Source: Shimia ponticola (lineage in GTDB: Bacteria > Pseudomonadota > Alphaproteobacteria > Rhodobacterales > Rhodobacteraceae). Taken from it: DNA of 64,000 nt. Location of the stretch: positions 558,001 to 622,000 of the forward strand of contig NZ_VCDK01000005.1 of assembly GCF_007995215.1 (NCBI RefSeq). The letters run 5' to 3'. The position numbers and the translations under genes are program-made. The notes beneath the pieces were generated by a model. It did no database searches. It was not told the DNA's origin and saw only the letters and a program-made list of their open reading frames with translations. Numbering within the stretch: position 1 is the first letter of the stretch; every line of letters begins with the position of its first letter. Shown piece after piece: positions 41,734-50,612 of the stretch.

Positions 41734-42963
41734 TCAGATCAGCGGGACGCCTTGCATAAGCTTGGGCAGGTCGCCGCTTTGGCCTGACGCCTCGCGCATG
41801 AAGGTCTTGCGCAGCCCCGGCATCGCGTTGACCGCACCCATGCCAAGATCGCGGACCGTGCGAAGGGCGGTGTTGTCGTTGGAAAAGAGCCTGTTGAACG
41901 TGTCGGTTGCCAAGGCGAGCGTGGCGGTGTCGAACCGTCTCCATTGCTGGTAGCGGCGCAGCACCGGGGCGGTCCCGATATCTTCGCCGCGTCCGCGTGC
42001 CTCAACCAAAACTTCGGCCAAAGCACCGACATCGCGGATGCCAGCATTCAGACCCTGGCCCGCAATAGGATGGATGCCGTGCGCCGCATCCCCCACGAGC
42101 GCGACACGATCGTCGATGAAGCGTTCCGCGATGGTCAGATTGAGTGGATAGGTGAACCGATCGCCAGCCAGTGAAATCTCTCCGAGAAAATCACCAAAGC
42201 GGGGGCGCAGGACGTCCAGATAGCCCGCATCATCCATCGCCTGAACTTCGGCTGCGCGGTTGGAGTCCTCGGTCCAGACGACGCCAACGCGGTTTTGGGT
42301 CAGTGGCAGGATGGCCAATGGTCCGGCGGGCAGAAACAGTTGGTGCGCGATGCCGTGATGCGGTTCCTCATGCGCAATGGCGCAAACAAGGGATGTCTGG
42401 CCATAGTCCCAGCCGATCCGTTTGATGCCGGCGCGTTCCGCCACGCCGCTGCGCCGTCCATCGCACCCGATCAGCAGGGGTGCAGACAGGGTTTTGCCGG
42501 ACGCGAGTGTCACCTCGACACCGCCGGGCACGACGGTTTGGGACACAACGGTCTCTTTTGGCAGATGCGTCAGTGTCTTTGCATCGGATTCGGCTTCGAG
42601 CAGCGCGACACGGGCATGGCGGTCTTCGACCATAAACCCCATCGGGTCAGGCCCGATTTCGGCATGGTCGAAATGTAGAAAGAACGGAGAGGGTGGCTGG
42701 CCGGGACGACCATCGCTGACTTTGATTTCGTTGATCGGTTGCGCGTCTGGCGCAAGCGCGTCCCACAGACCGATGGCGCGATAGAGGCGAGACGTCGCCA
42801 GTGCCATTGCGTAGCTGCGCCCGTCAAAACCCTTTTTCCGGCGCGTGGCCTTGGGAAGAGCGTCGATCATTGTTACCTCAAACCCGGACCGGGCGAGTGT
42901 CAGGCCAAGCGTTGAGCCAACGAGCCCGCCGCCTACAATCAGGATATCTGCATCAAATCGCAT
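41734..42963 (-). CDS. UbiH/UbiF-family FAD monooxygenase
   Basis: 409 aa. N-terminal FAD site ILIVGGGLVGSTLGLTLA, middle motif LIGCDGRRSGVAERAGI, and the FAD ribityl-binding GDAAHGIHPIAGQGLNAGIRD (near residue 290), all characteristic of ubiquinone-ring hydroxylases. It probably adds a hydroxyl in ubiquinone biosynthesis; which ring carbon cannot be told from sequence alone. It is divergent from the amidase gene with an 83-base gap. Confidence 0.9.
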   Translation of the reverse strand: MRFDADILIVGGGLVGSTLGLTLARSGFEVTMIDALPKATRRKKGFDGRSYAMALATSRLYRAIGLWDALAPDAQPINEIKVSDGRPGQPPSPFFLHFDHAEIGPDPMGFMVEDRHARVALLEAESDAKTLTHLPKETVVSQTVVPGGVEVTLASGKTLSAPLLIGCDGRRSGVAERAGIKRIGWDYGQTSLVCAIAHEEPHHGIAHQLFLPAGPLAILPLTQNRVGVVWTEDSNRAAEVQAMDDAGYLDVLRPRFGDFLGEISLAGDRFTYPLNLTIAERFIDDRVALVGDAAHGIHPIAGQGLNAGIRDVGALAEVLVEARGRGEDIGTAPVLRRYQQWRRFDTATLALATDTFNRLFSNDNTALRTVRDLGMGAVNAMPGLRKTFMREASGQSGDLPKLMQGVPLI

Positions 42964-43046
42964 GGTGCTGACATATGGGCGCTGGCTATGGCTTGTCCAC
43001 GCAAGGCGGTCGCGCGTATCGTCACGGGGCTATTCGGGAACATGTT

Positions 43047-44375
43047 ATGAAAGACTGGCTGACAAAATCCGCAGCAGAACAGGGGCGTGCCATCGGGAAG
43101 CGTGACCTTGACCCCGTGGCCTTGGCCGAGGCCTATCTTGATGCCATCGAAGCCCATGAGTTTGGCCCGAGGATCTATGCACGGACCACGCGCGAGCGCG
43201 CCTTGTCAGAGGCGGCTGCGGCGCATGATCGGGCGAAATCGGGCATGCGCGTGGGGCCGCTGGATGGTGTGCCGATCAGTTGGAAGGATTTGTTTGATAC
43301 GGCGGGTGTGGCGACCGAGGCCGGATCTGCCCTGCTTGAAGGACGTGTACCGGATCGCGATGCGCGGGTGCTGCGTGCCGCGACCCGCGCTGGAACCGTC
43401 TGTCTCGGCAAAACACATATGTCCGAACTGGCGTTCTCGGGCTTGGGCCTGAACCCAATCACAGCCTCTTCACCCTGTGTAAATGATCATGAAGCCATTT
43501 CTGGCGGCTCGTCTTCGGGTGCGGCGGCGTCGGTCGCATTTGGGTTGGCGGCTGCGGCAGTTGGGTCGGATACTGGCGGGTCGGTGCGCATTCCGGCGGC
43601 ATGGAACGATCTGGTTGGGCTCAAGACGACATCCGGGCGTTTGTCGCTTGAGGGCGTGGTGCCGCTTTGCAAACGGTTTGATACTGTGGGTCCCCTGACG
43701 CGGACGGTCGAGGACGCTGCGCTGATGCTCGCCGCGCTTGAGGGCGGATCAGCGCCTGATTTGAGCGGGGCGTCACTCTCTGGGATGCGGTTTCTGGTGA
43801 TCGAGACGATCGCGCTTGACGCTGTTGAGCCGGTTCCGGGGCAGGCGTTTGACGATTCCGTTGCAAGGTTTGAGGCCGCAGGCGCAGTGATTGATCGACG
43901 CACCATGCCGATGCTGAACGACGTCTTTGCCTTGATGCCTGCGCTGTTCCCTGCCGAGGCCTATGGTCAGTGGAAGGACGTGATCGAAGCTAACCCTGAG
44001 AAGATGTTTCATGAAATCTTGGCCCGGTTCCGGGGTGGTGCCAACGTCAGTGGACCCGACTTCGTTGCTGCGTGGAACACGCTTGAGGCGTGTCGTGCGA
44101 CGTTCTGGGAGGAAGTGGCCGGATATGATGCGGTCCTGATCCCGTCGTCGCCAATCCTGCCGCCAAACATCGAAAAGCTGATGCGCGGGGACAGCTATTA
44201 CGTGTCAGCGAACCTGCTGGCCCTGCGGAATACACGGCTGGGGAACCTGATGGGCGCTGCTTCGCTGACCGTGCCGACGGGCGTCCCGAGTTGCGGGGCG
44301 ATGTTTGTCACCGCGCCGGGCTGTGAAGAGCGGCTGTTGCGGATCGGGGCGGCGGCGGAAATGGCGTTGCAGTAA
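43047..44375 (+). CDS. amidase signature-family hydrolase
   Basis: 442 aa from ATG 43047; an in-frame start at 42975 would lie in the promoter gap. The Ser-cisSer-Lys triad is visible: Lys in PISWKDLFDTAG (about residue 78), cis-Ser in the Gly/Ser loop ISGGSSSGAAASVAFG and nucleophile Ser in GSDTGGSVRIP. It could be a GatA-like amidase, but no gatB/C partner is present. The substrate is unknown; members act on amides, biurets and aryl-acyl amides. Confidence 0.9.
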   Translation: MKDWLTKSAAEQGRAIGKRDLDPVALAEAYLDAIEAHEFGPRIYARTTRERALSEAAAAHDRAKSGMRVGPLDGVPISWKDLFDTAGVATEAGSALLEGRVPDRDARVLRAATRAGTVCLGKTHMSELAFSGLGLNPITASSPCVNDHEAISGGSSSGAAASVAFGLAAAAVGSDTGGSVRIPAAWNDLVGLKTTSGRLSLEGVVPLCKRFDTVGPLTRTVEDAALMLAALEGGSAPDLSGASLSGMRFLVIETIALDAVEPVPGQAFDDSVARFEAAGAVIDRRTMPMLNDVFALMPALFPAEAYGQWKDVIEANPEKMFHEILARFRGGANVSGPDFVAAWNTLEACRATFWEEVAGYDAVLIPSSPILPPNIEKLMRGDSYYVSANLLALRNTRLGNLMGAASLTVPTGVPSCGAMFVTAPGCEERLLRIGAAAEMALQ

Positions 44376-44404
44376 GGGTTTCAGCGGCCACATTAATCGT
44401 TGAT

Positions 44405-44430
44405 CCCGCCCGGCGGCACCGCCGGGCGGG
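44405..44430. terminator. bidirectional hairpin between amidase and imuB
   Basis: Perfect 12-bp stem CCCGCCCGGCGG/CCGCCGGGCGGG with a 2-base loop, placed between convergent stop codons. There is no strong T-tract on either side, so its role as a terminator is likely but not certain. Confidence 0.65.
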
Positions 44431-44458
44431 ACGGGTCTTTGGTGTTACCCCCTCATAT

Positions 44459-46126
44459 TCACCCAAACTGCCCCTGACAAAACCATCCACCTGTCATCGC
44501 CCCGCCATGGGCGAAGTAAAGCCACAGCCGCGCTCCGGACGTTGTCATCACGCGCCAGTAATCGCGGGTGCCTGTGCGCCATGCCCGTTCGTCCAGCCAC
44601 CATTCGGGCGCAATGCGCTCTGGTCCCTCTGCAGCGGCGACCTCGAACCGACGTCCACGCCAGCGGAAGCTGTCTGGCACCCTTGGCACCTGTTCCAGTC
44701 CTTCGGGTGGGGTCACCAGTTCCGGGTCAAACATGATCAGGGGCCGTGGCTGTTCGATCACCTGCCAGTCGAAATTCGGAGGCGCAAAGGCGGCCATCAC
44801 CACCTGAGAGGTCTTTTCCGGAATATGGGACGAGGCCGGATGCAGGCGGGTGATCGCCTCCAGCCCAACACGTGCGCCGATGCGACCGATCAGGTCATCC
44901 ATCTCAGAGCGTTCCTCTGGCACACGATCAGAGGGCAGGCGGCGGTGCTGTTCCGGTTTCACATGCTCATGTACCGTCACGACAAGGCGCAGCATGTCGA
45001 TGCCGAATCCAGCATCAAGCGCGTCCATCTTCATCGCCAAAAGCGGGCGCATCCGGTCGGGGGAGGCGGCGGGGCGCGCCAATCCGACGTCGATCACCTG
45101 CATGGTGCTGTCCGTGCGATAGGCCTCAAGCCTGAGCGCGCGCGCCCCGCGCGAGGCCTCGGACAACCGGCGCGACAGGGTGGGCAGCATCCGGTCGATG
45201 GCGGCCATCACATCATCCTCAAGCCCGATGGGGTCGGGCAGCGTCATCCGACATGAGAAATTCAGCGGTGGGCGCGCTGGGCTGATCGGTTCTCCGACGG
45301 TGCCGACAATCTGATCAAGCCGCAAACCAAGCTGGGTGCCGAACCGTCGCTGTACGGGCGCGCGGGGCTGGTTCAGAACATCCTCGATCCGGCGCAGGCC
45401 AACGCGGTTCAACTCGGTCACTGTCTTGTCGTCGATGCGCAGCGCCGACAGCGGCAGCATCCCGATGGCCTGCCGAGTCTGGCCGGGGGGCGCGATGCGG
45501 GTTTGGCGGCGGGTCATGGTCGACACCTTGGGCGCAGCACCACCCCGCTCCCAGTTGCGCCGCTTCACGGCGCGCGCACGGGTGGCATAAGCCTCTTGGT
45601 CAATTGCGTCGCCAGACCGGGTTGCTGTGGGGTTTTCGCCGCAATAATGCGACAGCGCCCATGCTGCGCCCAGCGTATCGGCCAGCCCCAACCGCACCGT
45701 CAGGCCAAACCGTGCGCAGTCATTTTCGATAGCTTCCAGCATTCCTTCCTCACCGCCAAAGAGATGGGCGCAGCCGGTGATATCAAGCGCAAGCGCATCG
45801 GGGTCTGTCTCGGACGCCCATGGAGAATATTTGCCCGCCCAGCGGCGCAGGTGGCCCAGAAACACCGCTTCTGCCGGGGCGACCTGTGTGTGGGTTTCAA
45901 GATGCGGGCACATGGCCAAAGCATCGCGCAAAGGTTGGCCTAGGCGCACACCTGCGGCCTCGGCCTCGGCACTGAGGGAACAGAGCACCTGCATGTTGGC
46001 GTGATCGGCCACAACGGCCAACGGGCCGCTCACGGTTCCGCGCGCCTTGCGGAGCAGGCGTTCAGCCCCCATGCGAGGGAACCAGACCGACAGAATGCGG
46101 CGGTTGTTTTGAAATAGGTCAGCCAT
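44459..46126 (-). CDS. imuB: Y-family polymerase-like mutasome protein ImuB
   Basis: 555 aa from ATG 46126, chosen because AGGA lies 6 bases before it and because longer starts would cover the SOS box. N-terminal Y-family palm/finger regions are seen (RILSVWFPRMGAERLL, ALALDITGCAHLFGGEE) followed by a long C-terminal extension (WWLDERAWRTGTRDYWRV). The IALDITGxxxLFGGE pattern lacks the second catalytic acidic pair of active DinB, as is usual for ImuB. ImuB acts with ImuA and DnaE2 in damage-induced mutagenesis. Neither imuA nor dnaE2 is adjacent, which is unusual. Confidence 0.88.
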   Translation of the reverse strand: MADLFQNNRRILSVWFPRMGAERLLRKARGTVSGPLAVVADHANMQVLCSLSAEAEAAGVRLGQPLRDALAMCPHLETHTQVAPAEAVFLGHLRRWAGKYSPWASETDPDALALDITGCAHLFGGEEGMLEAIENDCARFGLTVRLGLADTLGAAWALSHYCGENPTATRSGDAIDQEAYATRARAVKRRNWERGGAAPKVSTMTRRQTRIAPPGQTRQAIGMLPLSALRIDDKTVTELNRVGLRRIEDVLNQPRAPVQRRFGTQLGLRLDQIVGTVGEPISPARPPLNFSCRMTLPDPIGLEDDVMAAIDRMLPTLSRRLSEASRGARALRLEAYRTDSTMQVIDVGLARPAASPDRMRPLLAMKMDALDAGFGIDMLRLVVTVHEHVKPEQHRRLPSDRVPEERSEMDDLIGRIGARVGLEAITRLHPASSHIPEKTSQVVMAAFAPPNFDWQVIEQPRPLIMFDPELVTPPEGLEQVPRVPDSFRWRGRRFEVAAAEGPERIAPEWWLDERAWRTGTRDYWRVMTTSGARLWLYFAHGGAMTGGWFCQGQFG

Positions 46127-46150
46127 CGTCATTCCTGTGGCAGCAGAAAT

Positions 46151-46165
46151 GTTCACACTATGTTC
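46151..46165. promoter_or_regulatory. LexA (SOS) box
   Basis: GTTC-ACACTAT-GTTC fits the alphaproteobacterial LexA consensus GTTC-N7-GTTC exactly. It lies 25 bases upstream of the imuB start and 51 bases upstream of the divergent cytochrome gene, and most likely controls imuB. Confidence 0.85.
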
Positions 46166-46215
46166 TTATTTCGATTCTGCTTGCGCTGTCGATCCTGATT
46201 GGTCAGTTTCACGCG

Positions 46216-46656
46216 ATGAAACGTCTTCTGACCCCGGTCTGCATAGCTTTGGCCGCCACCACAGCGGTCGCTCACCAAGGGGTGAAAAACCCCGACGTGA
46301 TGGCGCGCATGAACAGCATGACAAGCGCCAAGGATGCCTTTCGCGAGGTATTGTTAATGGCCTCAGAAAAAGCGCCGTTTGATGCGGTGAAAGCCGCCGC
46401 CGCGCGCGATATCCTGATCCGTTCAGGTCAGGACACGCCGTCGCTTTTTGCCAACGGTGCCACCGACCCCAAAAGCGAAGCGCTGCCCGTGATCTGGACG
46501 CAATTCGATGATTTCACAGCCAAAGCGCAAAGCTTTACTGCCGCCGCTATTGCGCTTGATCCCACCTCTTTGGCCGGGCTGAAGGCTGGCATGCCTGCGG
46601 TGGGCGAAGGCTGTCGCGCCTGCCACTTTACCTACCGCAAGGAAGAGGACGGTTAA
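46216..46656 (+). CDS. cytochrome c' / c-556 family protein
   Basis: 146 aa with a signal peptide (LLTPVCIALAATTAVA). The four-helix-bundle cytochrome c' pattern ends in the haem site CRACH at about residue 134 (EGCRACHFTYRKEEDG). The N-terminal helix carries HQGVKNPDVMARMNSM, with a Met typical of c-556 ligation. Cytochromes c' bind NO or carry electrons in the periplasm. It converges on the I78 inhibitor gene with a 4-base overlap. Confidence 0.9.
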   Translation: MKRLLTPVCIALAATTAVAHQGVKNPDVMARMNSMTSAKDAFREVLLMASEKAPFDAVKAAAARDILIRSGQDTPSLFANGATDPKSEALPVIWTQFDDFTAKAQSFTAAAIALDPTSLAGLKAGMPAVGEGCRACHFTYRKEEDG

Positions 46657-46946
46657 CCACAGGTGATCCGCCGGATGACGCCATCTGCATCTGTTGCGAT
46701 ATTCAGGCGTCCGGGCAGGAAATCCATCGTCACCGCCGTGCCGGGCGGGATCACGCGAATGCGTCCGTCATAGTCCACCAGACCATCTGCATAGGTTTTG
46801 CGTATGAGCCCCTGTAATTCACCGGCAGGACAATCGCCTGTCAGGTTCGGAACCGTGTCGGCCTTGGTTGCTGGGCTTGCGCCAGCGTCCTCGTCAGGGG
46901 TGCAGGCCAAGAGCAGCAAGGCAGACAAAAAAGACAGAACGCGCAT
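46653..46946 (-). CDS. I78-family peptidase inhibitor lipoprotein (copy 1)
   Basis: 97 aa from ATG 46946. A lipobox is seen in the signal (FLSALLLLACTPD), so it is a lipoprotein of the inner or outer membrane. The mature part GDCPAGELQGLIRK, then IRVIPPGTAVTMDFLPGRLN and RITCG matches the I78 (potato-inhibitor-I-like) family, with a conserved Cys pair. It probably inhibits serine proteases in the periplasm. A second copy lies directly upstream on the same strand. Confidence 0.85.
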   Translation of the reverse strand: MRVLSFLSALLLLACTPDEDAGASPATKADTVPNLTGDCPAGELQGLIRKTYADGLVDYDGRIRVIPPGTAVTMDFLPGRLNIATDADGVIRRITCG

Positions 46947-46950
46947 AGGA

Positions 46951-47238
46951 TTATCCACAAGTCAGTGCAGCAACGCTGTCGGTTGCTGTGAGATAAATAT
47001 TCAGGCGCTGGGCAAAGAACTCCTCTGTCACGCTGTCGCCGGGGCGAATGACGCGCACGGGTCCGAGGATTTCGACCGTCATCAGCTCTTCAAGCTCCAA
47101 CCCGATCAGACCTCCCCGTTTATCCGCTCCGCAAGGGACAAGCTTTGCCGGGTCCTGCTTTGGCGGCTCCATAGGCTCGCCGTCGGGCAGGCCGCAGGCC
47201 GTGAGACAAACCAAAACACTCGGTACAATCCAACGCAT
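46951..47238 (-). CDS. I78-family peptidase inhibitor lipoprotein (copy 2)
   Basis: 95 aa from ATG 47238. Signal with lipobox [12 protein letters not shown]. The C-terminal half [20 protein letters not shown], then ALTCG aligns with copy 1 (RVIxPGxxVTxxFxxxRLNI...TCG), but the reactive-loop side and the central region differ, so the copies may have different targets. It stops 4 bases before copy 1 starts. An upstream extension of the open frame is not coding-like. Confidence 0.82.
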   Translation of the reverse strand: MRWIVPSVLVCLTACGLPDGEPMEPPKQDPAKLVPCGADKRGGLIGLELEELMTVEILGPVRVIRPGDSVTEEFFAQRLNIYLTATDSVAALTCG

Positions 47239-47335
47239 ACCCCATAATCGGGATTTGCCAGCCAAGTCGCAAGTTTCTTGCAATGTGGCTGCCGCTGGGT
47301 CACGGTTTCTCAAAACGAATTCGGGAGGATCTGAA

Positions 47336-48448
47336 ATGCGTACGCGCGCCGCCGTTGCCCTTGAGGCCGGCAAACCGCTTGAGGTGATGGAAGTAAACCT
47401 AGAAGGCCCAAAGGCCGGAGAGGTACTTGTCGAGATAAAGGCCACAGGCATTTGTCACACGGATGAATTCACCCTGTCCGGTGCAGATCCAGAAGGGATG
47501 TTTCCCGCCATTCTGGGGCACGAGGGCGCAGGTGTCGTTGTCGAGGTAGGCGAGGGTGTGACCAGCCTTGAGGTCGGTGACCATGTGATCCCGCTCTACA
47601 CGCCGGAATGCCGCGAATGCGACTATTGCCTCAATCCGAAAACGAATCTGTGCCAAGCGATCCGCACGACGCAGGGTGCAGGCGTGATGCCGGATGGCAC
47701 GTCGCGGTTCTCGATGCTCGATGGCACGCCGATCCTGCATTACATGGGCTGCTCCACATTCGCGAACCACACTGTTTTGCCGGAAATCGCGCTGGCCAAG
47801 GTCCGCAAGGACGCGCCGTTCGACAAGATTTGCTACATCGGCTGCGGTGTCACGACAGGCATCGGTGCTGTGATCAACACGGCCAAGGTCGAAATCGGCT
47901 CGCGCTGCGTGGTGTTTGGTCTAGGTGGCATCGGCCTGAACGTCATTCAGGGCCTGCGGCTTGCAGGGGCCGATCAGATTGTCGGCGTGGACCTGAATCC
48001 GGGTAAAGTCGACATGGCGACCAAGTTCGGCATGACCGACTTCGTGAATCCCAAGGACGTCGATGGCAGCCTTGTAAACCACCTCGTGGAATTGACCGGT
48101 GGCGGCGCGGATTACTCATTCGATGCCACGGGCAATGTGCAGGTCATGCGTGATGCCTTGGAGTGCGCGCATAAGGGCTGGGGCGAGTCGATCATCATTG
48201 GTGTGGCACCAGCGGGTGCCGAAATCAGCACCCGACCATTCCAGCTTGTCACCGGCCGGGTCTGGCGCGGCACAGCCTTTGGCGGCGCGCGCGGGCGGAC
48301 CGACGTGCCCAAAATTGTCGACTGGTACATGGACGGCAAAATCGAGATCGACCCGATGATCACCCACACAATGGGTCTGGAAGACATCAACAAGGGCTTT
48401 GACCTGATGCACGAAGGCAAAAGCATCCGGGCAGTCGTGACGTTCTAA
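47336..48448 (+). CDS. frmA: S-(hydroxymethyl)glutathione dehydrogenase / class III alcohol dehydrogenase
   Basis: 370 aa from ATG 47336 behind GGGAGGA. Class III ADH features: catalytic zinc Cys in [29 protein letters not shown], the structural zinc cysteines [17 protein letters not shown], the catalytic cysteine in [13 protein letters not shown] and the NAD fold [15 protein letters not shown]. It oxidises the glutathione adduct of formaldehyde to S-formylglutathione in the cytoplasm. S-formylglutathione hydrolase follows 2 kb downstream at 50613. Together they detoxify or dissimilate formaldehyde, useful beside methylotrophy-type genes. Confidence 0.95.
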   Translation: MRTRAAVALEAGKPLEVMEVNLEGPKAGEVLVEIKATGICHTDEFTLSGADPEGMFPAILGHEGAGVVVEVGEGVTSLEVGDHVIPLYTPECRECDYCLNPKTNLCQAIRTTQGAGVMPDGTSRFSMLDGTPILHYMGCSTFANHTVLPEIALAKVRKDAPFDKICYIGCGVTTGIGAVINTAKVEIGSRCVVFGLGGIGLNVIQGLRLAGADQIVGVDLNPGKVDMATKFGMTDFVNPKDVDGSLVNHLVELTGGGADYSFDATGNVQVMRDALECAHKGWGESIIIGVAPAGAEISTRPFQLVTGRVWRGTAFGGARGRTDVPKIVDWYMDGKIEIDPMITHTMGLEDINKGFDLMHEGKSIRAVVTF

Positions 48449-48457
48449 TCCAGATTG

Positions 48458-48482
48458 GCGCTGGGCCCCGAAAGCTCAGCGC
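48458..48482. terminator. hairpin after the formaldehyde dehydrogenase gene
   Basis: 9-bp stem GCGCTGGGC/GCTCAGCGC with one mismatch and a 7-base loop, 10 bases after the stop codon. The T-tract is weak, and it lies between convergent genes. Confidence 0.55.
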
Positions 48483-48576
48483 ATCCAATCTTCTTGCTGA
48501 AATAACTTCCGCCGGAGGCATCTACCGGTGCCCCTGGGGCAGGCGGTTGAGAAGAAAGTGACTTTGGGGCGGTGCT

Positions 48577-49194
48577 TCAGACCGCGTAACGCGCTAGGAA
48601 CATCGCCACGGCCCCATCCACAACGCGGGCCTTTTGCGCGTCGCTCACGTTCTCTTCGACATGCAAAATCTTGCGCGGGAACACCATCGCCTTGCACAAC
48701 TCGCAGAGTTGGTGGGCTGCCAGTTCCTTATCCTCAATCTCAAGCTCACCCTTGGCCTCGGCCTTTACGAAATAGTCGATAAGGATCGAAGCCACGAGTT
48801 CGGGGCCGCATTCATAATACCGTGGCCCCAACCCATCGAAGTTGCGGCTTTCGGCGATCGACATGCGAAAGGTCTGTTGGCCAAATTCACTGAGGAACAC
48901 ATCCACAAGGGTGCGCGCGACCTGTGTCAGAACGACTTGGGGGGGATGGCCAAAGTCGATGTCTTGCATCGCATTGTCGGCAAGCCGTTCGCACTCGGCC
49001 TTCATGACCTCAACGAATAGGAGCTTTTTGTCAGGGAAATAGGAATAGAGCGTGGCCTTGGACACGCCTGCCTCGCGCGCGATGTCATCGACGCTGGCGC
49101 GTTCAAACCCGTCCGACAGAAACACCTGCCGCGCCCCTTCGACGACTTGGTCGAATTTGCGTCCACGGCGAACTGTCTGGGTTCCGTCTGGCAT
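48577..49194 (-). CDS. TetR-family transcriptional regulator
   Basis: 205 aa. The N-terminal HTH is clear: ARQVFLSDGFERASVDDIAR and EAGVSKATLYSYFPDKKLLF (about residues 20-60), followed by an all-helical ligand domain. It is downstream of the 60-codon secreted protein gene on the same strand; palindromic GAACTG/CAGTTC repeats upstream of that gene (49509-49578) are candidate operators. Targets may include the AEC transporter at 49670. Confidence 0.92.
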   Translation of the reverse strand: MPDGTQTVRRGRKFDQVVEGARQVFLSDGFERASVDDIAREAGVSKATLYSYFPDKKLLFVEVMKAECERLADNAMQDIDFGHPPQVVLTQVARTLVDVFLSEFGQQTFRMSIAESRNFDGLGPRYYECGPELVASILIDYFVKAEAKGELEIEDKELAAHQLCELCKAMVFPRKILHVEENVSDAQKARVVDGAVAMFLARYAV

Positions 49195-49300
49195 GAATGC
49201 TCCCTTGTCGATGACCTTAAACCCTAGAGTTTGGTTTCGACAAGGGAAGCGGGAGAGCGGTTTCCCCGGCGTTCCACCGGCGAAACCGGAGAAATTGGTG

Positions 49301-49483
49301 TCAGGCGCGGTTATCCGAGCAAACCGGTGCGCTCAGATCAGCGCAGGTTTGCACGATGGTCGGAGTCGTGTCCGGCTTGGGAAAGGTGAGCCCCTCCGGA
49401 AAGGGATCAAAGGTGATCGCAAAGGCCGGTCCTGCAAGAATGGCAAAGGCAACAGTGGCGGCAGAGAGCGTTTTGGCGAACAT
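49301..49483 (-). CDS. small exported protein of unknown function
   Basis: 60 aa. MFAKTLSAATVAFAILAGPA is a clear signal peptide (cleavage after AFA), leaving a mature peptide of about 37 residues rich in Pro and Thr with two Cys (QTCADLSAPVC). I recognise no family. It is on the same strand as and 106 bases upstream of the TetR gene, and behind a palindrome-rich promoter. Confidence 0.6.
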   Translation of the reverse strand: MFAKTLSAATVAFAILAGPAFAITFDPFPEGLTFPKPDTTPTIVQTCADLSAPVCSDNRA

Positions 49484-49508
49484 GGGCGGGTCCTCGTTTG
49501 GTCAAAAG

Positions 49509-49578
49509 TGAACTGGTTGGTACAGCTTAAGTAAACTGTACAGTTCAGTTTGCAAGTGAAAAATGAACTGTTGAGTTC
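49509..49578. promoter_or_regulatory. palindrome cluster, candidate TetR operator
   Basis: AACTGTACAGTT (perfect 12-bp palindrome, 49534-49545) and GAACT-GTTG-AGTTC (49565-49578), with further GTGAACTG and GTTCAC copies at the edges. It sits between the 60-codon gene (minus) and the AEC transporter (plus), so one regulator could control both directions. Confidence 0.6.
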
Positions 49579-49669
49579 ACTTTTTCAAAATTGCGCTGCG
49601 ACAGGGTTTTTTGTTCCGAAACCGCTCCCGGATATTGCCGCCTCGGGGCGCTCAGGCTAGCCCTTGGGG

Positions 49670-50602
49670 ATGCTGGCGATTTTTCTAAAAACCTTGCCCT
49701 TCTTCGCGTTGATCGGTCTTGGCTATGTCGCCGGACGGACCCGGTTCTTTACCGAAGAGGCCACGGCTTACCTGACGCGCTTCGTGTTCTATTTCGCCCT
49801 GTCGGCGATGCTGTTCAAATTCTCTGCCAACCTGTCGATTGCCGATGTGCTCGATTGGCCGTTCATCTGGGCGTATATGTGGGGAACCATGTTGGTGTAC
49901 CTGGTTGCCACAGCCATTGCGCTTCTGCGTTGGCTTCCGATCGAAGAGGCCGCCGTCGAAGGCCAATGCGCCGTGATCGGCAATGTCGGGTTTCTTGGCA
50001 TCCCGATGCTTGTCCTGCTGCTGGGCCAAGAGGCGATTGGCTCGGTCATGATGGTGCTCGCCGTGGACCTCATCGTATTCGGGTCGCTCATCGTGATCCT
50101 GATCACCGGCTCGCGCGATGGGCGAATGTCGTTGGGTATTTTCAAAACGGTCGGCAAGGGGCTGATCACCAACCCCATGATCGTATCGATTTCGCTTGGA
50201 CTGATGTGGTCCGCCAGCGGCGCCCCGATCCCGGCGCCTGCCAATGAATTCCTCGATATCCTTGGCTCTGCGGCGACGCCCGGTGCCCTGTTTGCCATCG
50301 GAGCCTCACTTGCCAGCAAAAGCGCGGAGCGGGTCTCGATTGCAGGCTGGCTGAGCTTTTGCAAACTCGTTCTGCATCCAGCCGCCGTCGCGCTGGCTGC
50401 TTTGGTGATCTTTCCTGTCGAACCCTATGCCGCCGGCGTCATGATCGCCGCTGCGGCCTTGCCGGTGGCTGGGAATGTCTACATCCTCGCCCAACACTAC
50501 GGGGTTGCGCCGACGCGCGTGTCCGCCTCGATCCTGATTTCAACGGCCATCAGCGTCGTCACCGTGTCAGCCATCATAGGCTGGGTCAGCACTCTGTCAT
50601 AA
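49670..50602 (+). CDS. auxin efflux carrier (AEC)-family transporter
   Basis: 310 aa from ATG 49670; an in-frame TTG at 49664 is possible. About ten membrane helices with the AEC pattern (FALIGLGYVAGRTRFFTEEA at the start, GNVGFLGIPMLVLLLGQEA near residue 110, and LPVAGNVYILAQHYG near the C-terminus). Members export auxins, malate/malonate or other organic anions. It precedes the S-formylglutathione hydrolase gene by 10 bases, so it may be part of the same transcript. Confidence 0.9.
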   Translation: MLAIFLKTLPFFALIGLGYVAGRTRFFTEEATAYLTRFVFYFALSAMLFKFSANLSIADVLDWPFIWAYMWGTMLVYLVATAIALLRWLPIEEAAVEGQCAVIGNVGFLGIPMLVLLLGQEAIGSVMMVLAVDLIVFGSLIVILITGSRDGRMSLGIFKTVGKGLITNPMIVSISLGLMWSASGAPIPAPANEFLDILGSAATPGALFAIGASLASKSAERVSIAGWLSFCKLVLHPAAVALAALVIFPVEPYAAGVMIAAAALPVAGNVYILAQHYGVAPTRVSASILISTAISVVTVSAIIGWVSTLS

Positions 50603-50612
50603 AGGACCAACC

